Origin: Alphaproteobacteria bacterium
GTDB taxonomy: Bacteria; Pseudomonadota; Alphaproteobacteria; Geminicoccales; Geminicoccaceae
Reading direction: 5' to 3'
Length of the DNA stretch: 8,193 nucleotides
Assembly (NCBI GenBank): GCA_026982585.1
Contig: JALSGW010000404.1
Coordinates: 1-8,193 of the forward strand
Below are positions 1 through 6,490 of the stretch, one piece after another. Position 1 is the first letter of the stretch, and every line of letters starts with the position of its first letter. The translations under genes were made by a program, and so were the position numbers. Below the pieces are notes generated by a model. It was not told the DNA's origin and ran no database searches. It saw only the letters and a program-made list of their open reading frames with translations.

Positions 1-24
1 GCTCTCCCGCTTCCCGGCCCCTCC

Positions 25-696
25 TTAGTCGGGCACACCGGGCTGGACAAGCTCGGCCTCCCGCTCCCCTGCGAGCCAGGCCGCCACCAAGGGCGCCAGG
101 CGGCGCACGATCTCCCGCACGCCCTGCGCGTTCGGGTGCAGGCCGTCGGCCTGCATGAGCTCGGGCTTGCCGAACACCCCTTCGAGGAAGAAGGGGTAGA
201 AGGGCAGCCGGTAGCGGGCCGCGAGCCTCCGGTAGACCTCGGCGAAGGCCGCCCCATAGGCCTCGCCCCAGTTGGGCGGCGCGTACATGCCGGTGAGGAA
301 GACCCGCACCCCCCGCTCCCGGGCGCGGCGGATGATGGCATCCAGATTGGCCTCGAGGCGGTCGGTGGGCAGGCCCCGCAGGCCGTCGTTGGCGCCGAGC
401 TCGAGCAGCAGATGGGTCGGGCGTTCGGCCAGCACCCAGTCGATGCGGGCAAGCCCGCCCGCGGAGGTGTCGCCCGAGACGCCGGCGTTGATCACCCGGC
501 AGCGCAGGCCCCGCTCCTCCAGCGCCCGGGCGAGCTGGCTCGGGAAACTGTCCTCGGGCTTGAGGCCGAAGCCGGCGGTGAGCGAATCCCCGAGCACCAC
601 CAGCGTGCAGGCCAGCGCGAGACGGGGCAGCAAGAGGGCGAGCAGGGCCAGCACTCCCAGTCCGAGACCCTTGCCGGATCCCCTTCGAAAGGCCAT
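25..696 (-). CDS. tesA: Secreted SGNH-hydrolase, TesA-type arylesterase / lysophospholipase L1 / thioesterase I
   Basis: This 223-residue protein should hydrolyse acyl esters and thioesters (lysophospholipids, acyl-CoA analogues, aryl esters) in the periplasm. All SGNH blocks are visible: GDSLTAGFGL with nucleophile Ser38, NAGVSGDTSAGG with oxyanion-hole Gly75, GAND with Asn103, and DGLHPN with Asp184 and His187. Length matches the family. The N-terminus is a signal peptide: basic MAFRRGSGKG, a Leu-rich core, then ALA before Cys30. The ATG at 696 is chosen because it gives this signal peptide; the open frame runs upstream to 1347, but only as a low-complexity antisense of the ATPase gene. No strong Shine-Dalgarno is visible. 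The gene is divergent from ybbA/ybbP, as in E. coli. Family assignment is firm; the natural substrate is not deducible. Confidence 0.95.
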   Translation of the reverse strand: MAFRRGSGKGLGLGVLALLALLLPRLALACTLVVLGDSLTAGFGLKPEDSFPSQLARALEERGLRCRVINAGVSGDTSAGGLARIDWVLAERPTHLLLELGANDGLRGLPTDRLEANLDAIIRRARERGVRVFLTGMYAPPNWGEAYGAAFAEVYRRLAARYRLPFYPFFLEGVFGKPELMQADGLHPNAQGVREIVRRLAPLVAAWLAGEREAELVQPGVPD

Positions 697-748
697 CTCG
701 CCGCCGGTGCCGGGGGCGATGGGGGCGCATGCGAACGGATGGATCGTG

Positions 749-1423
749 ATGGCGGACATGATCCGGCTCCAGGACGTGCATCTGACGCTCGAGGGCCCCG
801 CCGGCCCCCTTGCCATCCTTAGCGCGGTGGATCTGTGCGTCGAGGCCGGCGATACGGTGTGCGTGTACGGTCCCTCGGGCGCCGGCAAGTCGAGTCTGCT
901 TGCGGTGATCGCCGGCATCGAGCGCGCCACCTCGGGGCGGGTGGAGGTGGCGGGGGTGGAACTGTCCGCCCTCGACGAGGATGAGCTCGCGCGCTTCCGC
1001 CGCCAGCACGTCGGGCTGTTGTTCCAGGCCTTCCATCTCGTGCCCACCATGACCGCCGAAGAAAACGTGGCCTTGCCGCTGGAGCTGCTCGGACGATCCA
1101 ACGCGCTGGAACAGGCGGCCCGGCTGCTCGAGGAGGTCGGCCTCGGCCACCGTCGCGCCCACCGGCCGGCGGAGCTCTCCGGCGGCGAACAGCAGCGGGT
1201 GGCGCTCGCCCGGGCGATGGCGGCCAACCCGCCCTTGCTCCTCGCCGACGAGCCGACCGGCAATCTGGATGCGGCGACCGGCCGGGAGGTGCTGGACCTG
1301 TTGTTCCGGCTCCGTGAGGAGCGCGGCACCACGCTCGTCTTCGTCACCCACGATCGGGACCTCGCCGCGCGCTGCCGGCGCCGGGTGGAGATGCGGGAGG
1401 GGCGGCTTGCGGACGGGCGCTGA
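749..1423 (+). CDS. ybbA: ABC transporter ATP-binding protein, YbbA/LolD type
   Basis: A 224-residue nucleotide-binding subunit that should power the FtsX-type permease encoded next. All catalytic motifs are intact: Walker A GPSGAGKS (41-48), Q-loop Gln93 in LFQAFHLVPTMTAEENV (characteristic of the LolD/MacB/YbbA group), signature LSGGEQQ (143-149), Walker B LLLADEP with Asp167 and Glu168, D-loop GNLD, and switch His201 in VFVTHD. The start is uncertain among ATGs at 719, 749 and 758. 749 is preferred because GGATGG lies a few bases upstream and it gives the usual short N-terminus before the first strand. The stop overlaps the likely start of the permease, so the two are probably translationally coupled. 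About 52 bp separate it from divergent tesA. Export of an envelope or hydrophobic substrate, or a mechanotransmission role, is inferred from family; the substrate is unknown. Confidence 0.95.
   Translation: MADMIRLQDVHLTLEGPAGPLAILSAVDLCVEAGDTVCVYGPSGAGKSSLLAVIAGIERATSGRVEVAGVELSALDEDELARFRRQHVGLLFQAFHLVPTMTAEENVALPLELLGRSNALEQAARLLEEVGLGHRRAHRPAELSGGEQQRVALARAMAANPPLLLADEPTGNLDAATGREVLDLLFRLREERGTTLVFVTHDRDLAARCRRRVEMREGRLADGR
1395..1402 (+). promoter_or_regulatory. Shine-Dalgarno for the TTG start of the permease
   Basis: GGGAGGGG lies inside the 3' end of the ATPase gene, with its GGAGG core 6 nt before a TTG at 1407 in the permease frame. The next in-frame candidate, GTG at 1446, has only a poorly spaced G-rich stretch. 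The site therefore favours TTG 1407 and a 17-nt overlap with the ATPase gene. Confidence 0.55.
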
Positions 1424-3929
1424 CCGGACCGGGCCCGGGTGGGCGGTGTGGCTGCTGCGGATCCTGCGGGGCGGTCGGCGCAGTTTCGGGTTGACCGCGC
1501 TCTCCTTGGCGCTCGCGACCGGAGCGCTGGCCACGCTCTTGCTGCTCGAGAACAGCCTGCGGGCCGGGCTCCAGCGGGAGGCGGTGGCGCTCGTGGGCGG
1601 CGAGGTGGTGGTGGAGGCCAACTGGCCGTTCGACCGCACCGCCCTCGAAACCTTGCTCCCCGAGGGCAGCCGCATCGCGCGGCTGCTCCACACCCACAGT
1701 TTCCTCGAGGTCGACGGGCGCCGGGTGCCGGTGTCCATCAAGGCGGTGGACGAGGCCTATCCTCTGTTCGGATCGCTGCGCCTGGATCCGGACGGCTCCC
1801 CGCAAGAGGCCCTCGCCGGCCGGGGTGCGGTGGCGGACGCACAGCTGTTCGCCCGGATCGGCGAGGAGCCGGGGGCGCGGGCCCGCCTCGGCCGGGTCGA
1901 GCTCGAGCTGCGCGCGCGGCTCGTTGCCGAACCGGACCGGCCCTCGGGGCCGCTGCAGCTGGGCGCGCGCCTCCTGCTGTCCATCGAGAGTCTCGAGGAG
2001 GCGGGGGTGATGCGGCCGGGCGCCCTGGTGCACGAGAGCCTCTACATCGACCTGCCGCCTCAAAGCCGGCCCGAGGAGGTCGCAGCGCGCATCCGCTCGG
2101 AGCTGGCCGGGCAGGGAGTCGAGGTGGAGACGCCGGGCGAGATGCTGCCCCAGATCACGGGGGTGCTCGAGGACCTCTTCACCTATCTCGCCTTCGCCGG
2201 TCTCGCCCTGGCCTTCCTGGCGGGGTTGGCGGTGGCGATCGCAGCCCGCGCCCAGCTGCGGGCGAGGCGTCTCGAGATCGCGGTGTTGAAGGCGTTGGGC
2301 GCAGGCCGCGGCCAGCTCGTGGCTCTTCTCGCCGGTGAGGTGACACTCGCGGCCGTGCTGGGTGCGCTCGCAGGCCTCCTCGTCGGCGGCGCGGTGGCGG
2401 CGCTCGTGCTGGCGCGGCTGGAGCCGCTTCTGCCCTTCGAGACGGCGCTCACGGCGCCTGTGGCCACGCTGCTCGTGGTGGTGCTGCTGGCACCGGCCAC
2501 CGCGCTCGCCTTCACGCTCCCGACCCTGTTTCGGCTCGCCGATGTTCCGGCCGGCCTGGTGTTCCGCGCCGTGGTGCGTCCCCTTCCGTCCCGGATCACC
2601 CCGCTGCGCGCGGCGGTCGTGACGGCATCGGGCGGGGTGCTGCTCGCCCTGGCCGCTCTCGCCCTGCCGCAGCCGCGGCTGCTGCCGCCGTTCCTGTTGG
2701 CCTTGTCGGCCCTTTTGGCGCTGAGCTGGGGTTCGGCCCGGGTGCTTGGGATGCTCGCAGAGCGCCTTCGGCGGCGGGCGGGGGCGAGCACGCTGGTGGC
2801 CGTCCTGGCGGCGGTCGCCCGCCCGGCTTCCCCGCTTCCGGCACTGATGCTCGGCCTCGGCCTCGGCACCGCGCTGCTCACCAGCCTGCTGTTGTTGCAC
2901 GGCAGCCTGCGCGCCGAGCTGGCGCTGCGCGTGCCCGCCCGCACCGCCGATGTGTTCCTGCTCGACGTGCGGCCGGAGGAGCGGGCGCGGGCCCGGGAGC
3001 TGGTCGCGGCTTTCGGCGGCGCGGTGGTCGAGGAGGCGCCGGTGGTGCGCGGGCGGGTGGTGGCGCTGGACGGGGTGGAGGCCTGGCGGGCCGAAGTGGA
3101 TCCCCGTTTTCGCTGGGTGGTGCAGGGGGATCGGGCGCTGAGCTGGCGCGCGGATCCTCCTTCGGATGGGCGCATCGTCGCGGGCCGTTGGTGGTCGCAG
3201 CACGGCGCGGAACGGCTGCTGGTGTCGGTGGAAGAGCGGGTGGCGAAGGGGCTCGGACTCGAGCTCGGATCAAAAGTGCGCTTCAACATCCTCGGGCGGC
3301 TGGTGGAGGCCGAGGTGGCGAATATCCGCGAGGCCATCGACTGGCGCCGCGGCCAGCTCGGCTTCGCCTTCCTGTTCTCTCCCGGTGTCCTGGAACAGGC
3401 TCCGCACAGCTATCTGTTCGCCGCGCGGGTGCCCGAGGCGGCCGAGGGCCCGCTCCTCGAGGCGCTTCTGGCCGAGCTCTCGGGCCTTACGCCGGTCTCC
3501 GTGCGGGCGATCCTGGCGCGGCTTAGGGAGGTGCTGGACGCCGCGATCCGGATCCTGATGCTGGTGGCGCTCGCGGTGGTGCTGGGCGGCGTGGCGGTGC
3601 TGGCGGCGGCGGTGTTCGCCCTGTTCGAGGCTCAGCGCTACACCTTCGCCATCCTCAAGGCCATCGGCGCCACCCGCCTTCAGCTGTTCACCCGGGTTGC
3701 CGGCGAATACGGGGCGATCGGCATCCTTGCGGCCGTCTTCGGCACGGTCCTCGGTCTCGCCGCGGCGCTGGCGCTGCTTCAGGGGCTGCTGGAGGTGCCG
3801 CTTGCGACCACACCGTGGATGCTGCTCCCCGCCGCGGCGGTGGTGGCGGTGACCCTGGCGGTGGGAGCGGGGGTTTGCCGCCGGCTCTACCGCACCAGCA
3901 CCGCCCAGCTGCTGCGCGCCCCGATGTGA
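1407..3929 (+). CDS. ybbP: FtsX-type ABC transporter permease, YbbP-like
   Basis: About 840 residues from the TTG, somewhat longer than E. coli YbbP (about 800). The layout is a double FtsX/MacB permease. A first transmembrane segment lies at about 26-47 and a first periplasmic domain at about 48-255. Segments follow near 258-280 and 305-375, each FtsX core marked by a cytoplasmic loop EIAVLKALGAGRGQL (from about 290). Middle segments lie at about 402-450 and 474-500, with a second periplasmic domain at about 500-710. The last three segments carry the second loop FAILKAIGATRLQLF (from about 746). The ILKAIGA-type loop is the contact to the ATPase. It forms an operon with ybbA and should assemble with a YbbA dimer in the inner membrane. 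The start could also be GTG 1446. No truncation or frameshift is seen. The substrate is unknown; tesA proximity suggests envelope lipid or ester metabolism by association only. Confidence 0.92.
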   Translation: MRTGADRTGPGWAVWLLRILRGGRRSFGLTALSLALATGALATLLLLENSLRAGLQREAVALVGGEVVVEANWPFDRTALETLLPEGSRIARLLHTHSFLEVDGRRVPVSIKAVDEAYPLFGSLRLDPDGSPQEALAGRGAVADAQLFARIGEEPGARARLGRVELELRARLVAEPDRPSGPLQLGARLLLSIESLEEAGVMRPGALVHESLYIDLPPQSRPEEVAARIRSELAGQGVEVETPGEMLPQITGVLEDLFTYLAFAGLALAFLAGLAVAIAARAQLRARRLEIAVLKALGAGRGQLVALLAGEVTLAAVLGALAGLLVGGAVAALVLARLEPLLPFETALTAPVATLLVVVLLAPATALAFTLPTLFRLADVPAGLVFRAVVRPLPSRITPLRAAVVTASGGVLLALAALALPQPRLLPPFLLALSALLALSWGSARVLGMLAERLRRRAGASTLVAVLAAVARPASPLPALMLGLGLGTALLTSLLLLHGSLRAELALRVPARTADVFLLDVRPEERARARELVAAFGGAVVEEAPVVRGRVVALDGVEAWRAEVDPRFRWVVQGDRALSWRADPPSDGRIVAGRWWSQHGAERLLVSVEERVAKGLGLELGSKVRFNILGRLVEAEVANIREAIDWRRGQLGFAFLFSPGVLEQAPHSYLFAARVPEAAEGPLLEALLAELSGLTPVSVRAILARLREVLDAAIRILMLVALAVVLGGVAVLAAAVFALFEAQRYTFAILKAIGATRLQLFTRVAGEYGAIGILAAVFGTVLGLAAALALLQGLLEVPLATTPWMLLPAAAVVAVTLAVGAGVCRRLYRTSTAQLLRAPM

Positions 3930-3966
3930 TCACAAGCCCGCGCCCCGCACCCCTGGCGCCCCTAGG

Positions 3967-4006
3967 GCCCGGTTGTCGGAGCCGGGCGGAAGCGCCAGAA
4001 TGGCGC
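3967..4006 (+). other. Two short hairpins downstream of the permease; possible weak terminator
   Basis: GCCCGG (3967-3972) pairs with CCGGGC (3982-3987) across a 9-nt loop. GCGCCA (3992-3997) pairs with TGGCGC (4001-4006) across GAA. Neither is followed by a T-tract, so a terminator role is tentative. The 157-bp gap between permease and ccdA (3930-4086) otherwise holds only a weak promoter-like pair. Confidence 0.25.
3973..4001 (+). promoter_or_regulatory. Weak sigma70-like promoter candidate before the ccdA-type gene
   Basis: TTGTCG (3973-3978) and CAGAAT (3996-4001), spaced 17 bp, each match the -35 and -10 consensus at four of six positions. Chance occurrence is quite possible, and the pair overlaps the hairpins noted here. 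It is about 86 bp ahead of the ATG at 4087. Confidence 0.25.
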
Positions 4007-4086
4007 CAGCGTAGGGATGCGGTCCGAAGGATCGGGCCGCGCGGTTGGAGCTGCCATCCGCCGCAACGCAGCGAGACGTCGAGCCC

Positions 4087-4821
4087 ATGATCGAACTGTC
4101 CCTGATCGGTGTGGTGACGGCCTTCCTGGGTGGCTTGATCAGTTTCCTCTCGCCCTGTGTCCTGCCGCTGGTTCCCGGATACGTCTCCTATGTGGCGGGG
4201 ACTTCGCTCGACGAGGTGCAGCGCGGGCAGGTGGACCGGCTGCGGGCGCTGGGCTATGCGGCTGTGTTCGTGCTCGGCTTTTCCACTGTTTTCGTCGCCT
4301 TCGGGGCGAGCGCGTCGGCGATCGGGGGTCTGCTTTTGGCCTATCGCTACGAGCTGGCGCTTGTGGCGGGGGCGGTGATCCTGCTGTTCGGACTTCATCT
4401 ATTGGGCCTGCTTCCGATCACCTTCCTCCAGCGCGACTACCGCGTGCAGCTCGCGGTTCCGGGCGGCCGGGCCGTGGGTGCCTACGTGCTCGGCAACGCC
4501 TTCGCCTTCGGCTGGACTCCCTGCATCGGTCCGGTGCTGGGGGCGATTTTGACCATGACGGCGAGCACCGCCAGCCTGTCCCAGGGGGTGGTGCTGCTGG
4601 CGGTCTACTCCCTGGGGCTCGGCGTGCCCTTTCTGTTGGCGGCGCTGTTCGTGCGCTCGTTGCTGGGGCAGCTCAAGCGCCTGAGCCGCATCGGTCGGAG
4701 ATTGCAACAGGTGGCGGGGGTGCTTTTGGTGGCGATGGCGGTGCTGATGCTCACCGGACGGTTCGAGGTGCTCGCCTTCTGGCTGCTCGACACCTTCCCC
4801 ATCTTCACCCTCGTCGGCTGA
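4087..4821 (+). CDS. ccdA: CcdA-type cytochrome c biogenesis / thiol-electron carrier membrane protein (DsbD transmembrane domain family)
   Basis: This 244-residue hydrophobic protein should pass electrons from cytoplasmic thioredoxin across the inner membrane to periplasmic thiol-disulfide proteins. These serve cytochrome c maturation or other extracytoplasmic reduction. The two family hallmarks are present: LISFLSPCVLPLVPGYVSY with Cys24 in the first membrane helix, and FGWTPCIGPVLGA with Cys146 in the fourth. Six hydrophobic segments are visible, near 5-33, 55-80, 88-110, 130-157, 165-190 and 208-240. Length matches stand-alone CcdA; the periplasmic domains of full DsbD are absent. ATG 4087 is chosen because it starts directly at the first helix; a TTG at 4045 would add 14 non-hydrophobic residues. 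The Shine-Dalgarno is weak. No thioredoxin-like partner or ccm gene is adjacent, so the recipient protein is unknown. Confidence 0.9.
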   Translation: MIELSLIGVVTAFLGGLISFLSPCVLPLVPGYVSYVAGTSLDEVQRGQVDRLRALGYAAVFVLGFSTVFVAFGASASAIGGLLLAYRYELALVAGAVILLFGLHLLGLLPITFLQRDYRVQLAVPGGRAVGAYVLGNAFAFGWTPCIGPVLGAILTMTASTASLSQGVVLLAVYSLGLGVPFLLAALFVRSLLGQLKRLSRIGRRLQQVAGVLLVAMAVLMLTGRFEVLAFWLLDTFPIFTLVG

Positions 4822-4889
4822 AGGTTGCCCGCGGCTTTTGGGAAGATGAAACTTCCTTCATGGCGGGGGTGAGGAGGGTGCGGGTTCGC

Positions 4890-4919
4890 TTGATCGCCGT
4901 GCCGAGGGGCCCATATGAT
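4890..4919 (+). promoter_or_regulatory. Sigma70-like promoter for the Bax inhibitor-1 family gene
   Basis: TTGATC (4890-4895) and TATGAT (4914-4919) are separated by 18 bp. The -10 matches the consensus at five of six positions and the -35 at four. Transcription would begin near 4926-4928, downstream of the ATGs at 4915 and 4918 and about 36 bp before the ATG at 4963. This AT-rich pair stands out in GC-rich DNA. It implies the gene can be transcribed independently of ccdA. Confidence 0.5.
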
Positions 4920-4962
4920 GCAACCGCCAAGCGGTGAAGAGGGATTCGGGAGCGGATCGACC

Positions 4963-5679
4963 ATGGACGAGAGGTTCGGCACGCGGGTTGTGACGGCGCG
5001 CGCCCCGGCGGCGGAGATCGACGAGGGCCTGCGCAGCTATATGCTGTCGGTCTACAACTACATGGCCCTCGGCCTCGCGCTGACCGGGCTCACGGCCTAT
5101 GTGGTGGCCAGCACGCCGGCGCTGTGGACGGTGCTGTTCGGCACGCCGCTCAAGTGGGTGGTGATGCTGGCTCCGCTCGGCTTCGTGTTCTTCCTGAGCG
5201 CGCGCATCCATCGCATGAGCGTGAGCGCCGCACAGCTCAGCTTCTGGGGCTTCGCGGTGCTCATGGGTCTCTCCATGGCCAGCATCTTCCTGGTGTTCAC
5301 CTACACCAGCATCGCCCGGGTGTTTTTCATCACCGCCGCCACCTTCGGCGCCGTCAGCCTGTACGGCTACACCACCCGGCGGGATCTCTCCTCCTTCGGC
5401 ACCTTCCTCTTCATGGGGCTGATCGGGGTGGTGGTGGCGAGCCTGGTCAACCTCTTCCTGCAGAGCAGCGCCTTCCAGTTCCTGATCTCGATCGTCGGGG
5501 TGATCGTGTTCGTCGGCCTGACCGCCTACGACACCCAGGCCATCAAGGAGGAGTACTACGAGCTCGACGCTCCCGAAACCGCCGCCCGCAAGGCGATCAT
5601 GGGAGCGCTCCGCCTCTACCTCGACTTCATCAACCTGTTCATCATGCTGCTGCAACTGTTCGGCCAGAACCGCGAATAG
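4963..5679 (+). CDS. ybhL: Bax inhibitor-1 / YbhL-YccA family integral membrane protein
   Basis: A 238-residue protein with seven hydrophobic segments (about 31-51, 63-81, 92-112, 117-136, 147-167, 171-191, 213-234). Close resemblance to E. coli YbhL is seen in MDERF at the start, SLYGYTTRRDLSSFG (132-146), VGLTAYDTQ (184-192) and LYLDFINLF (218-226). Family members are inner-membrane proteins. YccA modulates the FtsH protease, and Bacillus YetJ is a pH-sensitive calcium leak channel. Asp190 and Asp221 probably correspond to the YetJ aspartate pair. ATG 4963 is preferred over 4915 for three reasons: it matches the YbhL N-terminus, GGGAG lies 10 nt upstream, and the likely promoter -10 overlaps 4915. 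However, 4915 also has a good GAGGGG 5 nt upstream, so a 254-residue form cannot be ruled out. The biochemical role is inferred from family only. Confidence 0.93.
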   Translation: MDERFGTRVVTARAPAAEIDEGLRSYMLSVYNYMALGLALTGLTAYVVASTPALWTVLFGTPLKWVVMLAPLGFVFFLSARIHRMSVSAAQLSFWGFAVLMGLSMASIFLVFTYTSIARVFFITAATFGAVSLYGYTTRRDLSSFGTFLFMGLIGVVVASLVNLFLQSSAFQFLISIVGVIVFVGLTAYDTQAIKEEYYELDAPETAARKAIMGALRLYLDFINLFIMLLQLFGQNRE

Positions 5680-5709
5680 GACATCGGCCGAACCAGCGCA
5701 CCGTCACCG

Positions 5710-5736
5710 GAAGGGCCCGCTCCAGGCGGGCCCTTC
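5710..5736 (+). terminator. Strong GC-rich hairpin, likely terminator between convergent genes
   Basis: GAAGGGCCCGC (5710-5720) pairs perfectly with GCGGGCCCTTC (5726-5736) around a TCCAG loop, giving an 11-bp stem 31 nt after the ybhL-type stop codon. The following bases (GTCGTCTCT) are only mildly T-rich. The opposite-strand gene ends at 5774, so the element could limit read-through from both sides, though on the minus strand no T-tract follows. Confidence 0.75.
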
Positions 5737-5773
5737 GTCGTCTCTGGGCGGAGCCGGACTTGCCTTGCCCGGC

Positions 5774-6490
5774 TCAGCCGAAGGCGAACCGATCGCCGCG
5801 GCAGGCATCCAACACCCGCGGGTCGGCTTGGAGCGCTTGCGGCCGGTCGCTGTGCACCAGTCTTCCCCCCAACAACAGCGCGCCGCGGCTTGCAAGCGGA
5901 AGTGCGCGAAGCGGCTCCCGCTCGATCCACAACACCGCCTGCACCATGGCGGCGCTGTCTGCGAACAGCCGGGCGAGCCGCTCGGGATCGAGCAGTGCGA
6001 GCGGGTGGTCCAACAGCCACACGAGCGGTGCGCGGGCGAGCGCGCAGCCGCTCGCGAGCAGGTAGCGCAGCGCGGGATCCAGGCGCCGGGCGGCTTGGCG
6101 GCGGCGCTCGCGCAGCTCGGGCAGGATCGCATAGAGCTGCTCCAGCCTGGCGCGGCCCTCGCGGCCCGGCGGCAGGTACAGCCGCAGCTGCTCGTCCACC
6201 GACAGCTCGGGAACGATGAGGGCGGCGCGATCCACCGCGGCGAGACCGGCCTCGCGGCGCGCGCTCGGGGCGAGATCGGTGATGTCGGTGCCGGCGAGCA
6301 GGATGCGTCCGTCCACCACGCCGTGGCCCGTTGTGAGAGCGCGAAAAAGGGCGCCTGCGCCGCCGTCCACCCCGTCCAGCACCACGAGCCGCTCGCCCGC
6401 TCGGAGCTCGAGCGAAAGCTCATACAGGACGAACCAGCGCCGCTCCGCCACCCAAAGGCCCTGCAGCTCCAGCAGGATGGCACCGCTCAT
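5774..6490 (-). CDS. Catalytically dead LivF-like ABC ATPase homologue, last gene of degenerate liv-type operon
   Basis: The 238-residue length fits LivF. Stretches align collinearly with the LivF fold: GTDITDLAPSARREAGLAAV (67-86, like the 'ITGLPPHxRARLGIGYVPE' region), VPELSVDEQLRL (93-104), LEQLYAILPELRERRRQ (116-132) and a Walker-B-like VWLLDHP (157-163). Catalytic residues are gone. The Walker A region reads DGVDGGAGAL, with Gly46/Ala47 in place of Lys-Thr. The LSGGEQ signature reads LDPALR (137-142). The Walker B glutamate is His162. ATP hydrolysis is therefore very unlikely. The ATG at 6490 overlaps the upstream stop as ATGA, showing translational coupling. The frame is intact, with no internal stop or shift. 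The LivF relationship is read from remembered family motifs, not a search. What the protein does now is unknown; a structural or regulatory role is inference. Confidence 0.85.
   Translation of the reverse strand: MSGAILLELQGLWVAERRWFVLYELSLELRAGERLVVLDGVDGGAGALFRALTTGHGVVDGRILLAGTDITDLAPSARREAGLAAVDRAALIVPELSVDEQLRLYLPPGREGRARLEQLYAILPELRERRRQAARRLDPALRYLLASGCALARAPLVWLLDHPLALLDPERLARLFADSAAMVQAVLWIEREPLRALPLASRGALLLGGRLVHSDRPQALQADPRVLDACRGDRFAFG

Noticed and set aside
697..748. Promoter pair in the tesA/ybbA divergent gap
   Set aside because: No -10/-35 pair good enough to report could be found by eye; promoters may lie within the flanking coding sequence.
697..1347. Long N-terminal extension of the tesA frame (minus strand)
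   Set aside because: It is antisense to the intact ybbA gene and reads as Ser/Arg/Pro-rich low complexity. The true signal peptide begins at 696.
1344..3203. 619-codon open frame on the minus strand opposite the permease
   Set aside because: His/Gln/Arg/Gly-rich composition with no domain; a shadow of high-GC codon usage opposite a clear FtsX permease.
4841..4856. GGAAG / CTTCC hairpin after ccdA as a terminator
   Set aside because: The stem is only 5 bp with no clear T-tract; too weak to call.
4017..4937. 306-codon plus-strand frame overlapping ccdA
   Set aside because: The CcdA frame carries conserved cysteine motifs and six membrane helices; the overlapping frame has neither.
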